A stretch of 64,000 nucleotides of DNA from Neobacillus novalis NBRC 102450 (GCF_001591805.1 NZ_BCVP01000012.1:216801-280800); one strand, 5' to 3'; shown: positions 37,506-46,826, counted from the stretch's first letter. Notes: a model not told the origin generated them from the sequence alone. Numbers and translations are program-made.

Positions 37506-38153
37506 TCACTTTAAACTCGCTGTACTAATGATCGTTTTCATTAACCATGGTGATAGATATGCTTCAATCCCAGATGCTGCCGATATAAATATCACTGCTA
37601 CAATTATGGTGAGAATATATCCTTTAAAAAACGGCAGGATTGGTTGTGCGTATTTTTTCATAAATTGCTGTTTAATCATTCTCATGGAGAAGATGACTGA
37701 GAATGCTGCCATTAGAATAAACACGGGAATGATAATTAAATTTTGCGGCAGGATAGAGACAAATGCTAGCATAAAGCCATTCCAGCCCATTTGGCTAACT
37801 AGAAAACCCACCGTAAACCCGACTACCATTCCTTTAATAAATAGGAGAATAAGAATAACAGGCAGCCCGATGATGGAGATTCCCAATACCCAGATAAGAC
37901 CAATAAATTTACTATTATGGAGAAAGCTCTGTAAAAACAAGTCATTGTCTTCTGTTACTTTCCCATCAGAAACTTGGCCAAAGAATTGCGATAAATAGTA
38001 GAATAAATCTTCTTTTTGGGTAATGCTCATGCTATTTACTACGATAGCCCCAAAGATGACTCCCATTAAAAATAAAACAACAATAAACAAAAAAATTGAG
38101 GAATGCTCACGGAAATAACTAGCGGCATTGGACTGGTACAAGCGTTTTTTCAT
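37506..38153 (-). CDS. spoIIM: Stage II sporulation protein M
   Basis: A 215-aa polytopic membrane protein (about five helices: FLFIVVLFLMGVIFGAIVV, FIGLIWVLGISIIGLPVILI, GFLVSQMGWNGFMLAFVSIL, VFILMAAFSVIFS and YILTIIVAVIFISAASGIEA). With SpoIID and SpoIIP it drives peptidoglycan remodelling during engulfment and recruits both to the septum. It lies beside fur, as in B. subtilis. Expression is sigma-E dependent in that species; I did not resolve the promoter here. Confidence 0.94.
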   Translation of the reverse strand: MKKRLYQSNAASYFREHSSIFLFIVVLFLMGVIFGAIVVNSMSITQKEDLFYYLSQFFGQVSDGKVTEDNDLFLQSFLHNSKFIGLIWVLGISIIGLPVILILLFIKGMVVGFTVGFLVSQMGWNGFMLAFVSILPQNLIIIPVFILMAAFSVIFSMRMIKQQFMKKYAQPILPFFKGYILTIIVAVIFISAASGIEAYLSPWLMKTIISTASLK

Positions 38154-38246
38154 CTGCGTATCCTCCTATTTTTCCAAATCAGTTATTACATTCTATGCCA
38201 GTCTAGTTATTCTATGACCATATTTTGATAGAGTTCATATAAAAAA

Positions 38247-38270
38247 ACCGACAGCCTAAGGTTGTCGGTT
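38247..38270 (-). terminator. Terminator after nudF-yqxK
   Basis: AACCGACAACC/GGCTGTCGGTT stem followed by TTTTT on the minus strand. Confidence 0.75.
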
Positions 38271-38283
38271 AAAAATTTTTATG

Positions 38284-39447
38284 TTAATCCGCGATTTTTC
38301 CATATTTCCCGCCGCCGCCTGCTGCGAGATTGACTTTTCCTTCTCTCGCTTTCATAATAAGGTCAGCAATTTTATCGGGAACAACTTCTTTTAATGCTGC
38401 AAACGGCACTTCGTGAAGAATCGCCATTTCACTGCCAAAATGATTGACTAGTTTCTCCAGCAATTTCGGCCCCAAGCCTGGGATAAACTCGAGCGGCACT
38501 TGGTGAACATAGGGCGGGCGCCCTTCTGGACTTGAGTCCGCCGTCTTTAGTTCAAGAATTCGGTCGGCTACCCCTTTAATAATTTTTTTATTTCCACAGA
38601 GAGTACATATTTGATCGTCATTAGTTGCAGGATTTAAACATTGCGCACAAACGGTTTTGTGATATTTGCCAAGGTATGGATCAAGTCCATAATTGGCAAC
38701 AATTTTTCGTCCATCTTCACCTTTTAATGCTTTTTGCAATTCAAGGAATGTTGGTTCCTGCATCGCCATCACCTGATATTCCCGGGCTATTTTCGCAAGC
38801 GAATGGGCATCCGAATTGGTTACAAAGGAATAATCGTGTAATTCTTTAATCTGGTCTGCCATTTCGGTATCTGAGCTTAATCCAAGTTCAATCCCATCGA
38901 TCAAATCCGGGTCCAACACTTCTGTCAGCGACCGATTGACCCCTTTTCCATATAAACTTTTAAACGGTGTAAAAACATGAGCAGGAATGAAGATGCCGCC
39001 AAGTTCTTTTACTTTTTTTTGTAAAATAAGACCTGTTACATAAATCCGTTGTGAACTCAATTGAATATTTTTCAAATGACCTGATAGCCAGGAGGAAAAT
39101 TCCCTCATAACGGTAAGATTCGGAAAAAACATTAGCAGGTGAATCGGACCGTTGCATCCTTCATCATATATCTCTAGTTCTGAACCAGGGATAACCGTTA
39201 AATCACCATAAACTAAACCGCCATCAGGATGTTCGACGATTTCGCCGCTTTCAATCAGGCTTTCCATTTCGAGGATGACTTCCGGTGAATGGCTGTCGAT
39301 AATCCCCACCATATTAAGCCCTTTTTCATGGCGGGCATGTTCAATGATATTCGTAAACGTCAGCGATTTGGCACCGGTGATTTTGACCGGCTTGCCTGTC
39401 CAGGTTCGGCCAATATGAATATGTAAATCTACATAGTAACGATTCAT
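38284..39447 (-). CDS. yqxK: Endonuclease Q family protein YqxK
   Basis: A 387-aa PHP-domain nuclease related to archaeal endonuclease Q, which nicks DNA beside deaminated bases. The PHP metal site is seen in VDLHIHIG and FVTNSDAHSLAK; a treble-clef-like zinc motif follows (CAQCLNP then CTLCG), and a C-terminal helix-hairpin-helix (LEFIPGLGPKLLEKLVNHFG) for DNA binding. It overlaps nudF by 4 nt. Biochemical activity of Bacillus members is inferred from the family. Confidence 0.88.
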   Translation of the reverse strand: MNRYYVDLHIHIGRTWTGKPVKITGAKSLTFTNIIEHARHEKGLNMVGIIDSHSPEVILEMESLIESGEIVEHPDGGLVYGDLTVIPGSELEIYDEGCNGPIHLLMFFPNLTVMREFSSWLSGHLKNIQLSSQRIYVTGLILQKKVKELGGIFIPAHVFTPFKSLYGKGVNRSLTEVLDPDLIDGIELGLSSDTEMADQIKELHDYSFVTNSDAHSLAKIAREYQVMAMQEPTFLELQKALKGEDGRKIVANYGLDPYLGKYHKTVCAQCLNPATNDDQICTLCGNKKIIKGVADRILELKTADSSPEGRPPYVHQVPLEFIPGLGPKLLEKLVNHFGSEMAILHEVPFAALKEVVPDKIADLIMKAREGKVNLAAGGGGKYGKIAD

Positions 39448-39998
39448 TTGTTTTTCAACGCCTCTTGTAATTGTAAGTATTGAACGGCAAAAATAGTTTT
39501 CGCATCAAAAATCTTTTGTTCCTTTACATATTGTTCCGCTTCATCAAGTGTTAATTCCTCTAGATTGACAAACTCATCTTCGTCTAGAGCGGCAGCATTT
39601 TCTTTCTTTGTAAGTCCTGTTGCTAAATAGACATGGACGATTTCATCGGCAAATCCCGGTGAAGTATAAAAGGAAGTAAGTAATTCTAGATTCTCACACT
39701 CGTAGCCGGTCTCTTCCTCCAATTCTCTGCGGGCACAAAGAGCAGGCTCTTCGCCTTTTTCCAGCTTTCCTGCAGGTATTTCCACAATCGTTCTTTCCAG
39801 CGCTTTACGATATTGTTCAACCATTAAAACTTTGTTGTCAGCTGTAACAGCCAAAATAGCGACAGCCCCCGGATGTTTAATGATTTCACGTTTCCCCTGT
39901 TTGCCATTTGGCAGTTCAACATCCTGTAAATGAAGACTGATTATTTTTCCTGAAAAAATTTCTTCACTTCGGATTGTTTTTTCCTCAAGTTTGGTCAT
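39444..39998 (-). CDS. nudF: ADP-ribose pyrophosphatase NudF
   Basis: A 184-aa Nudix hydrolase cleaving ADP-ribose to AMP and ribose-5-phosphate. The Nudix box runs from GKLEKGEEPALCARRELEEE into TGYECENLELL. The upstream strands contain REIIKHPGAVAILAVTAD. I use the ATG giving MTKLEEK with AGGAGAG upstream, rather than an extension eight residues longer. It lies between yqxK and mciZ, as in B. subtilis. Confidence 0.93.
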   Translation of the reverse strand: MTKLEEKTIRSEEIFSGKIISLHLQDVELPNGKQGKREIIKHPGAVAILAVTADNKVLMVEQYRKALERTIVEIPAGKLEKGEEPALCARRELEEETGYECENLELLTSFYTSPGFADEIVHVYLATGLTKKENAAALDEDEFVNLEELTLDEAEQYVKEQKIFDAKTIFAVQYLQLQEALKNK

Positions 39999-40069
39999 AA
40001 TGATCTCTCCTGTTCTTTCCATTTAGTTCTTGTCATACATTTTATCATACTTTATTTGGAGGGGTATGG

Positions 40070-40201
40070 ATGAAGGTGTATGTGCATGAGAAGGGAATTA
40101 TCCTTGTCGGAAAAGGTTGGGAGATCCTGCAAAAGCTTAAGGAATACAACAAGGATTATGAATTCGTCTCCGATTGGGTTCAAAATGTAACGGAAAAATA
40201 A
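40070..40201 (+). CDS. mciZ: MciZ, sporulation peptide inhibitor of FtsZ (43 aa)
   Basis: A 43-aa peptide beginning MKVYVHEKGIILVGKGWEIL with KLKEYNKDYEFVSDWV in its second half. It matches the 40-aa MciZ of B. subtilis at the core G-VLVGK-WEI and KLKEY positions, and sits in the same place, divergent from nudF and upstream of yqkF. MciZ binds the C-terminal polymerisation face of FtsZ and blocks Z-ring assembly in the mother cell during sporulation. TTTGGAGGGG precedes the ATG; a second ATG 4 nt upstream is out of frame and gives only seven codons. An early-mother-cell -10-like CATACTTT occurs at 40046. Confidence 0.88.
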   Translation: MKVYVHEKGIILVGKGWEILQKLKEYNKDYEFVSDWVQNVTEK

Positions 40202-40265
40202 TGCCTGTTATTTGTAGTCTGCCCTGTTCTTTAATAAAATTATAGAAAAAGGACGGGGTGATGTT

Positions 40266-41177
40266 TTGAAGAAGAGAAGGTTGGGGAATTCAGATTTGTA
40301 TGTAACCGAGTTAGGACTTGGCTGTATGTCTATTGGTACGGAAGAGAAATCGGCACAGCGAATCATCGAGGCAGCTCTTGAGGAAGGCATCAATTATTTT
40401 GATACGGCCGATTTATATGATTTTGGTAAAAATGAAAAATTCGTAGGACAGGCGTTAAAGGATGTCCGGGAGCAGGTAATTATTGCGACGAAAGTTGGAA
40501 ATCGCTGGAACCAAGATCGGAGCGGCTGGGCATGGGACCCTTCCAAGGCATACATAAAGGAAGCAGTGAAAAACAGCTTAAACCGGTTAGGGACTGACTA
40601 TATTGACCTTTATCAATTACATGGGGGCACAATTGAAGATCCAATTGATGAAACCATTGAAGCTTTTGAAGAATTGAAGGCTGAAGGTTTTATTCGCTAT
40701 TATGGGCTTTCGTCGATTCGACCGAATGTAATAAGGGAATTTGTTGAGAAATCTAGTATTGTTTCTGTGATGATGCAATATAGCATTTTAGACCGACGCC
40801 CAGAAGAGGAAGCGCTGCCGATGCTTCAGGGACATAGTATTAGCGTTGTCACGCGCGGACCGCTTGCCAAGGGGCTATTAAGTGATAAACTGTTAGAAAA
40901 GGCTTCTGAAAAGGGCTATCTAGATTACAATTATGAGGAGCTGCGCACCATTTTACCTATGTTAAAAGAAAAAGTAGCGAGAACTCGTTCATTTACTGAA
41001 GTTCCCCTTCAATATAATTTAGCCAATCCTGTGGTGGCCTCAGTTATAGCCGGCGCAAGCAGTCCAGAACAAATTAGGAGTAATGCAGAGGCAGTTCGAA
41101 GCCAGCCTCTATCGGATGAAGAGGTTGCTGTGATTAAAGAGTTAACGAAGGCAAGTATTTATAAAGAGCATCGTTAA
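40266..41177 (+). CDS. yqkF: Aldo/keto reductase YqkF
   Basis: A 303-aa NADPH-dependent oxidoreductase with a TIM-barrel fold. Catalytic tetrad positions are visible: Asp in FDTADLYDFG, Tyr in the same motif, Lys in IIATKVGNRWN and His in DLYQLHGGTIED. Cofactor loops include YYGLSSIRP and VIAGASSPEQIRSN. The physiological substrate is unknown. The start is TTG with a GGACGGGGTG ribosome region. It keeps its B. subtilis place between mciZ/nudF and yqkE. Confidence 0.92.
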   Translation: MKKRRLGNSDLYVTELGLGCMSIGTEEKSAQRIIEAALEEGINYFDTADLYDFGKNEKFVGQALKDVREQVIIATKVGNRWNQDRSGWAWDPSKAYIKEAVKNSLNRLGTDYIDLYQLHGGTIEDPIDETIEAFEELKAEGFIRYYGLSSIRPNVIREFVEKSSIVSVMMQYSILDRRPEEEALPMLQGHSISVVTRGPLAKGLLSDKLLEKASEKGYLDYNYEELRTILPMLKEKVARTRSFTEVPLQYNLANPVVASVIAGASSPEQIRSNAEAVRSQPLSDEEVAVIKELTKASIYKEHR

Positions 41178-41202
41178 AAAGGAGGGCTGCAGCTCTCCTT
41201 TT
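41177..41202. terminator. Bidirectional terminator between yqkF and yqkE
   Basis: AAAAGGAGGGC/GCTCTCCTTTT stem between the convergent genes, with T-rich ends on both strands. Confidence 0.75.
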
Positions 41203-41457
41203 CTATTTAAATTCCTTCCAATTCATCCCACTCTCGTTTAATAGCTCTTCAAACGATTTGTTTTTTTCCTTTAATCGGCGTTCTTCCCGTTTTCGCTGCT
41301 CTTCCGTTTCTTTTCTTCTCTCTTCCTCAGCCTTAAGCTGATCTTGCTGCTCTTTTAATTGCTTCATTAAGTTTGGATCAATTAAATCTTTAAGCGTTAC
41401 CGCTGAATCGTCCTTTTTAGGTTTAGATTGATTTTGTTGTCTTTTTTGTTTTTTCAT
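41203..41457 (-). CDS. yqkE: DUF3886-family protein YqkE
   Basis: An 84-aa strongly charged protein: a Lys/Gln-rich N-terminus, DLIDPNLMKQLKEQQDQLK, a long Glu/Arg helix (about 40-65) likely to form a coiled coil, and the ending FEELLNESGMNWKEFK. It matches YqkE by composition and location. The function is unknown. GGAGGTG upstream supports the ATG used; a 16-residue extension is rejected. Confidence 0.82.
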   Translation of the reverse strand: MKKQKRQQNQSKPKKDDSAVTLKDLIDPNLMKQLKEQQDQLKAEEERRKETEEQRKREERRLKEKNKSFEELLNESGMNWKEFK

Positions 41458-41523
41458 TCTAAACACCTCCATTATAGAAATCACGTTTCTATTATACCAT
41501 TTCACTTAATCATCCTAATATAA

Positions 41524-41555
41524 AAAGGCAGACTGTCATAGTGCAGCCTGCCTTT
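41524..41555 (-). terminator. Terminator after the scoAB/thiolase operon
   Basis: AAAGGCAGGCTG/CAGTCTGCCTTT stem followed by TTTATA on the minus strand. Confidence 0.7.
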
Positions 41556-41559
41556 ACTA

Positions 41560-42228
41560 TTAGAAAGATTCTAATTTAACCTCTTCGTCAACGAACAATG
41601 CTGCTTCTGTCGAATTGACAACTTCCTCGACTGTATAGCCACTAGCCACTTCCACAAGCCTTAACCCGGAATCGGTAACATCCATGACCGCGCGCTCCGT
41701 GATAATCCGGTTGACTACCCCTTTTCCCGTCAATGGCAGGGTGCATTGCTTTAAGATTTTTGATTCGCCTTTTTTATTTACATGCTCCATAATGACAATG
41801 ATTTTCTGGGCTCCATGGACAAGATCCATCGCACCGCCCATCCCTTTTATCATCTTTCCCGGGATCATCCAGTTTGCCAGGTCGCCGGTTTCGGATACTT
41901 CCATGCCGCCAAGAATCGCTAGATTGACATGTCCGCCGCGAATCATCGCAAACGATTCAGCACTATCAAAATAAGCCGCTCCTCTTATTGCTGTCACTGT
42001 CTCTTTCCCGGCATTAATTAAATCGGGATCAACCTCATCCTTCTCAGGATACGGACCAATCCCGAGGAGTCCATTTTCTGATTGCAGGACAACCTGCTTA
42101 TTTTCAGTTATATAATTGGCAACGAGGGTTGGCATCCCGATGCCTAGGTTTACATAAAAGCCATCTTCTATCTCTTTCTCTGCTCTAATTGCAATTCTTT
42201 CTCTGACTAAGGCCTTATCATTTGCCAT
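41560..42228 (-). CDS. scoB: 3-oxoacid CoA-transferase subunit B
   Basis: The beta subunit (222 aa) of a class I CoA transferase that exchanges CoA between acyl-CoA (typically succinyl-CoA) and acetoacetate. The catalytic Glu is in [35 protein letters not shown] and [13 protein letters not shown] are family stretches. It follows scoA by 23 bp. With the thiolase upstream it would convert acetoacetate to acetyl-CoA. Confidence 0.92.
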   Translation of the reverse strand: MANDKALVRERIAIRAEKEIEDGFYVNLGIGMPTLVANYITENKQVVLQSENGLLGIGPYPEKDEVDPDLINAGKETVTAIRGAAYFDSAESFAMIRGGHVNLAILGGMEVSETGDLANWMIPGKMIKGMGGAMDLVHGAQKIIVIMEHVNKKGESKILKQCTLPLTGKGVVNRIITERAVMDVTDSGLRLVEVASGYTVEEVVNSTEAALFVDEEVKLESF

Positions 42229-42251
42229 TAAATTTTTCTCCTTCCCCCACT

Positions 42252-42941
42252 CTATTTTTTTACTGTTAATCTCTCAATTCGCTTTTCCTGTTTTCCTTCG
42301 ATAAGTATCTGAACATAAATACTCGGTGTATGAATAAAATTCACATCCAGTTCGCCAACTTCATAAAGTGTTTCCACTTCGGCAATCGTCACTTTTCCGG
42401 CTGCCGCAATCATCGGATTGAAGTTCCGCGCTGTTTTGTGATAAACGAGATTTCCCATTTTGTCGCCCTTCCATGCCCTTACCAAACTAAAATCCGCCGT
42501 TAAGGCTTCCTCCAAAAGGTATTCCCGTCCGTTAAAAATTTTCGCTTCTTTTCCATCGGCAATCGGTGTTCCTACTCCTGCCGGGGTATAAAATGCCGGG
42601 ATCCCAGCTCCACCCGCCCGAATTTTTTCAGCCAGTGTGCCTTGCGGCGTTAATTCTACTTCGAGTTCCCCCGTTAACACCTGTCTCTCAAACTCTTTAT
42701 TTTCACCCACATAGGAGCCAATCATCTTTTTGATTTGTTTATTATTTAATAGAAGCCCAAGACCCCATTCATCAATCCCGCAGTTATTGGAAATAACCGT
42801 TAAATCCTTCACGCCTTTTTCCGCTAAGGCTAGAATGAGGTTTTCTGGTATACCGCATAACCCGAATCCGCCAACCATTAATGTAGCCCCATCCTGAATA
42901 TCAGCAACCGCATCCTGGAAGGATGTACAAATTTTCTTCAT
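42252..42941 (-). CDS. scoA: 3-oxoacid CoA-transferase subunit A
   Basis: The alpha subunit (229 aa) of the CoA transferase. It shows the CoA-binding motif [18 protein letters not shown] and the later [20 protein letters not shown] and [20 protein letters not shown]. It lies between the thiolase and scoB genes in one minus-strand operon (gaps of about 30 and 23 bp). Confidence 0.92.
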   Translation of the reverse strand: MKKICTSFQDAVADIQDGATLMVGGFGLCGIPENLILALAEKGVKDLTVISNNCGIDEWGLGLLLNNKQIKKMIGSYVGENKEFERQVLTGELEVELTPQGTLAEKIRAGGAGIPAFYTPAGVGTPIADGKEAKIFNGREYLLEEALTADFSLVRAWKGDKMGNLVYHKTARNFNPMIAAAGKVTIAEVETLYEVGELDVNFIHTPSIYVQILIEGKQEKRIERLTVKK

Positions 42942-42970
42942 TCTACTTTCTCCCCCTTAAATTAAAGGTA

Positions 42971-44158
42971 TTACGCAAGCTCAACAATCGTTGCTACCCC
43001 TTGTCCCCCGCCAATACAAAGTGTTGCCAGGCCAACGTTCGCTTTTCTTCGATTCATTTCATGAATTAACGTGACAAGAATTCTCGCGCCGCTGGCTCCG
43101 ATTGGATGGCCGAGTGCAATCGCGCCGCCATTCACGTTTAGGATGTCCTTATTAAAATGGAGCTCACGGTCAACTGCCAGCGATTGTGCCGCAAAAGCTT
43201 CGTTCGCCTCGATTAATTGCAAATCCTCGATTGAAAGGGATGCCTTTTCTAATGCTTTTCTCACAGCCGGCACAGGCCCGATGCCCATGATACTTGGATC
43301 TACACCGGCACTTGCATTTGCTTTGATCGTTACTAACGGCTTAAGACCTAATTCTTCCGCCTTTTTCTTACTCATTACCACGAGAGCAGCTGCCCCATCG
43401 TTAATTCCAGAGGCATTACCTGCAGTCACACTGCCATCCTTTTTAAAAGCAGGACGCAATCCGGCCAATTTTTCCGCCGTTGTTCCTTTTTTCGGATATT
43501 CATCGGTTGCAAAAACGATTGACTCCCCTCTGCGCTGTGGAATCACAACAGGAACAATCTCTTCTTTAAATTTGCCTTCCTCCGTTGCTCTGACGGCCTT
43601 TTCCTGACTCCATGCTGAAAATTCGTCCTGCTCTTCTCTCGTAATTGAATATTTATCTGCTAGGTTTTCAGCGGTAATCCCCATGTGATAATCATTAAAC
43701 ACACATGTGAGTCCATCTGAAGTGAGCGTGTCGACTAATTTTTGATCGCCCATTTTAAAGCCGTCACGGGCATTTTTTAGCAGATACGGTGCCTGGCTCA
43801 TATTTTCCATCCCGCCAGCCACGACAATATCGGCGTCTCCTGCCAAAATCGCCTGTGTTGCAAGGTGCACAGCCTTTAACCCCGAACCGCAAACTTTATT
43901 AATCGTCATCGAGGAAACGCTTTCAGGAATCCCCGCGTGAAAAGCGGCCTGTCTTGCCGGGTTTTGCCCCAGTCCTGCTTGAAGAACATTCCCCATAATC
44001 ACTTCATCAACTTGATCCGGCTTTACGCCTGCCTGTTCTAGGGCTCCTTTAATCACTGTCCCGCCTAATTCAGGTGCTGATACATTTTTTAGACTGCCGT
44101 TAAACGTTCCAAGTGCAGTTCGAACGGCACTGACTATAACTACTTCTGTTTGGCTCAT
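42971..44158 (-). CDS. Acetyl-CoA C-acetyltransferase (thiolase)
   Basis: A 395-aa type II thiolase that condenses two acetyl-CoA or cleaves acetoacetyl-CoA. The acyl Cys is in [15 protein letters not shown] (about 88), the catalytic His in [14 protein letters not shown] and the second Cys in [13 protein letters not shown]. The start MSQTEVV has GGGGAGAG upstream. As first gene of the operon with scoA and scoB, a role in acetoacetate breakdown is the simplest reading. It is divergent from the HMG-CoA lyase gene. Confidence 0.92.
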   Translation of the reverse strand: MSQTEVVIVSAVRTALGTFNGSLKNVSAPELGGTVIKGALEQAGVKPDQVDEVIMGNVLQAGLGQNPARQAAFHAGIPESVSSMTINKVCGSGLKAVHLATQAILAGDADIVVAGGMENMSQAPYLLKNARDGFKMGDQKLVDTLTSDGLTCVFNDYHMGITAENLADKYSITREEQDEFSAWSQEKAVRATEEGKFKEEIVPVVIPQRRGESIVFATDEYPKKGTTAEKLAGLRPAFKKDGSVTAGNASGINDGAAALVVMSKKKAEELGLKPLVTIKANASAGVDPSIMGIGPVPAVRKALEKASLSIEDLQLIEANEAFAAQSLAVDRELHFNKDILNVNGGAIALGHPIGASGARILVTLIHEMNRRKANVGLATLCIGGGQGVATIVELA

Positions 44159-44302
44159 TATGTCTCTCCCCTTCATCCGTCTTTACCTTTACTACTTCTA
44201 GGAAAAACACAGAAATCCTCTTATTTTGTCAAAATTTCTATAATTCTTGATTTTTTAAAATTAATACTACTACAATGAAAGTATGAACATTAGAGGGGGA
44301 AA

Positions 44303-45199
44303 ATGATGTTTACTTTACCTAAAAAAGTGACGATTATCGAGGTTGGTCCGCGTGATGGGCTGCAAAATGAAAAGTTATTTGTTCCGACTGAGATAAAAAA
44401 GCAATTTATTGCTAGTTTAAGAAATGCCGGACTTCAAGAAATGGAGCTGACTTCATTCGTGTCACCGAAATGGGTGCCGCAAATGGGGGATGCTGCGGAA
44501 ATTGTGGCCGATTGCCTTGATCAAAATTCACGTGACATTGTCTTAGCTCCAAACCGCAAAGGGATTGACCGGGTCTATTCCACCGATTGCCGGGCTGTTG
44601 CCGTATTTGTCGGTGTCAGCAACAGCTTTAATTTGAAAAATATCAACAAAACAACGCAGGACAGTCTAGAAGAACTGAAGCCTATTATCCATGAACTGAA
44701 AGAAAAGAATTATTTTGTCCGCGCCTGTATTTCGACAGCGTTTTATTGCCCTTATGAGGGGAAAATCAATGAAAGCGATACGGTAAAGCTTTGCCGTGAA
44801 TTTGTCGAAGCGGGTGTTGATGAATTAAGCGTGGCCGATACGATTGGGATGGCAGCGCCGAATGAATCGTATTCCTTATTTTCCAAATTAAAAGCGGAAT
44901 TCCCAGAAACCCTTTTAACCGCTCATTTTCATGATACCCGTAAGCTTGCCCTCGCAAATATTTTAGCTTCTTTGCAGGCAGGGATCGACCGGTTTGATAC
45001 ATCTGCCGGTGGGCTTGGCGGCTGCCCATTCGCGCCTGGGGCCAGTGGAAATGCTGCGACGGAGGATGTTGTTTACATGCTTGAGCGGATGGGTATCAAT
45101 ACCTCTGTTGACCTTAATAAGTTAATGGATGCCGTTGAAATCATTCGCCCTCATCTTTCAAGGCAAATTGAAACCGGCTATTATCGGCTTCATAGTTAA
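44303..45199 (+). CDS. yngG: Hydroxymethylglutaryl-CoA lyase
   Basis: Cleaves HMG-CoA to acetyl-CoA and acetoacetate, the last step of leucine catabolism. This 298-aa DRE-TIM metallolyase has metal and active-site residues in EVGPRDGLQNEKLFVP, AHFHDTRKLALANI and the signature Cys loop GLGGCPFAPGASGNAATED. It faces away from the thiolase-scoAB operon, whose enzymes would use the acetoacetate it makes. The other leucine-degradation genes (isovaleryl-CoA dehydrogenase, methylcrotonyl-CoA carboxylase) are not in the window. An ATG one codon inside is an alternative start. Confidence 0.92.
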   Translation: MMFTLPKKVTIIEVGPRDGLQNEKLFVPTEIKKQFIASLRNAGLQEMELTSFVSPKWVPQMGDAAEIVADCLDQNSRDIVLAPNRKGIDRVYSTDCRAVAVFVGVSNSFNLKNINKTTQDSLEELKPIIHELKEKNYFVRACISTAFYCPYEGKINESDTVKLCREFVEAGVDELSVADTIGMAAPNESYSLFSKLKAEFPETLLTAHFHDTRKLALANILASLQAGIDRFDTSAGGLGGCPFAPGASGNAATEDVVYMLERMGINTSVDLNKLMDAVEIIRPHLSRQIETGYYRLHS

Positions 45200-45286
45200 A
45201 CGGTTTAGATTTATTTTTTCTTGAATAATCAATCTTCTAGTAATCCATCTTATTAAATGAGACCAGCTTGAAGGGAGATTATGTTC

Positions 45287-45427
45287 ATGAGCCAAAAGCG
45301 TGATAAAGGAAACAGCCAAAGCGGAAAAAACTACGCCGATCATTCAGGCGGCGGAAAGCGGATGATTGCCGCTGAAGAACTCGAAAAGGCACTCCACCCA
45401 ACGAAACGACAGAATTCAGAGCAGTAA
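45287..45427 (+). CDS. Small hydrophilic protein (46 aa)
   Basis: A 46-aa polar protein beginning MSQKRDKGNSQSGKNYADHS, then GGGKRMIAAEELEKALHP. Its composition (Lys, Ser, Gln, Gly) recalls small acid-soluble spore proteins, but I recognise no family. GGGAG lies about 9 nt upstream of this ATG; an ATG two codons earlier is too close to it. A terminator 20 bp downstream supports it as a separate transcription unit. Confidence 0.6.
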   Translation: MSQKRDKGNSQSGKNYADHSGGGKRMIAAEELEKALHPTKRQNSEQ

Positions 45428-45446
45428 ACTTATCCTCGAAACTCGG

Positions 45447-45475
45447 AAGCCGCTCATTGGTGTCAGCGGCTTTTT
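45447..45475 (+). terminator. Terminator after the small gene at 45287
   Basis: AAGCCGCT/AGCGGCTT stem with a ten-base loop followed by TTT. Confidence 0.7.
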
Positions 45476-45550
45476 CCATGCTAAAACATGGGCGGATTGA
45501 ACTTGTCTTTCATATCCTATATAACTATTACCTCGGGAGGTGTCCTTTAA

Positions 45551-46471
45551 TTGAAGAAGGCATTTCGAGCCCTGTTCATTTTGTTATTCTTTTGGTTATT
45601 GCTTGCATTGTACTTTACAAACCGTGTTATGTATATGAAAAAGAAGGATGAGGAATTTATTTTAAGGCGGGAAAAGGAAGCTGGCAGGTATAATCCCGAT
45701 GAGTTTGAATCCCTTCCAAAGCGAGAGGCTGATATCCCTTCCCCATTTGGTTATACGATTAAAGCTGTTCTTGTGGAACCGCACGATTCCAACCGCTATA
45801 TCATAATTTCACATGGTGTGACGGAAACGAAAATTAATTCAATTAAATATGCGAACCTGTTCTTAGAGCGCGGATTTAATGCCCTGATCTATGATCATCG
45901 ACGTCACGGGGAATCCGGCGGAAAAACGACCAGCTTTGGTCACTATGAAAAATTCGATTTAAAGACGGTCGTTGACTGGCTCAAAAACGAGAAAGGACCC
46001 GAACTTGAATTGGGGATACATGGCGAATCAATGGGGGCGGCCACGATGCTTCTATATGCCGGGCTCCTTGAAGACGGAGCAGATTTTTATATTGCGGATT
46101 GCCCGTTTTCTGATTTTAAGGAACAGCTTGCTTATTTGATAAAAAAAGACTTCAAGCTCATCCCTGGTCTTTTACTTCCGATTGGTGATGCTCTCTTGCG
46201 CTTGCGCGATAAATATTCGATTCGAAATGTCTCGCCGATTTCGGTCATTGAAAATATCAAACATCCGGTTCTGTTTATTCACAGCCAAAAGGATGATTTT
46301 ATTCTCCCCTCCATGACAAAAGACTTATTTGAGCACAAAAAAGGCCCTAAAATGCTCTATCTTGCAGCTAACGGCCTGCATGCCCAGTCTTTTAACGAAA
46401 ACAGGGGTGATTATGAACGGGTTATTGATGAATTTTTGCAGAAATATGTTGATCATGCTTTACCTAGTTAA
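45551..46471 (+). CDS. yqkD: Alpha/beta hydrolase YqkD
   Basis: A 306-aa membrane-anchored hydrolase. The N-terminal helix (about 5-23, ALFILLFFWLLLALYFTN) is followed by an alpha/beta-hydrolase domain with the nucleophile elbow GIHGESMGAATML (Ser), an oxyanion stretch YIIISHGVTE, the acid in HSQKDDFILP and His in NGLHAQSF. The substrate is unknown. The start is TTG with GGGAGGTG upstream. It converges on yqkB. Confidence 0.88.
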   Translation: MKKAFRALFILLFFWLLLALYFTNRVMYMKKKDEEFILRREKEAGRYNPDEFESLPKREADIPSPFGYTIKAVLVEPHDSNRYIIISHGVTETKINSIKYANLFLERGFNALIYDHRRHGESGGKTTSFGHYEKFDLKTVVDWLKNEKGPELELGIHGESMGAATMLLYAGLLEDGADFYIADCPFSDFKEQLAYLIKKDFKLIPGLLLPIGDALLRLRDKYSIRNVSPISVIENIKHPVLFIHSQKDDFILPSMTKDLFEHKKGPKMLYLAANGLHAQSFNENRGDYERVIDEFLQKYVDHALPS

Positions 46472-46472
46472 A

Positions 46473-46506
46473 AAACAGACTGTCCGATTGAGGTCAGTCT
46501 GTTTTT
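46473..46506. terminator. Bidirectional terminator between yqkD and yqkB
   Basis: AAACAGACTG/CAGTCTGTTT stem followed by TTT; it overlaps the end of yqkB. Confidence 0.7.
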
Positions 46507-46826
46507 TCTTTTATTATTAAGCTCATGTGTCCATTTAAGATTTGCTGCGGACTTTTTAATTGAAAGCAATTTGTTGTTTGCGAAAAATCAATTTTCATTT
46601 GCTCATCGAAAAAAACCATTTTTGATTTTTCAAGATAAACCGTTTTGTCATTTGTTTCAATCGCGATTTCATCATCGTCTACTTCCTGAACAAACCACAA
46701 GGCCACTACCCCGTTTACGGCACAGCCGCAGCCGTCTGTATCATATTTAAGCTTTAAATAGCCTTCCCGGCCTTCCGTTCTTTCGGTGATTTTCTTTACC
46801 GCTTCCGCTGTTATGTTAATTTCCAT
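46494..46826 (-). CDS. yqkB: HesB/IscA-like protein YqkB
   Basis: A 110-aa protein of the HesB/IscA-like iron-sulfur biosynthesis superfamily, starting MEINITAEAVKKITERTEGR. The Cys pair in TDGCGCAVNG is present, but the classical C-terminal CGCG pair of IscA/SufA is not, so it is probably a YqkB-type variant rather than a standard A-type carrier. The ATG chosen has GGGGAG upstream; a six-residue extension is less likely. Confidence 0.83.
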   Translation of the reverse strand: MEINITAEAVKKITERTEGREGYLKLKYDTDGCGCAVNGVVALWFVQEVDDDEIAIETNDKTVYLEKSKMVFFDEQMKIDFSQTTNCFQLKSPQQILNGHMSLIIKEKTD

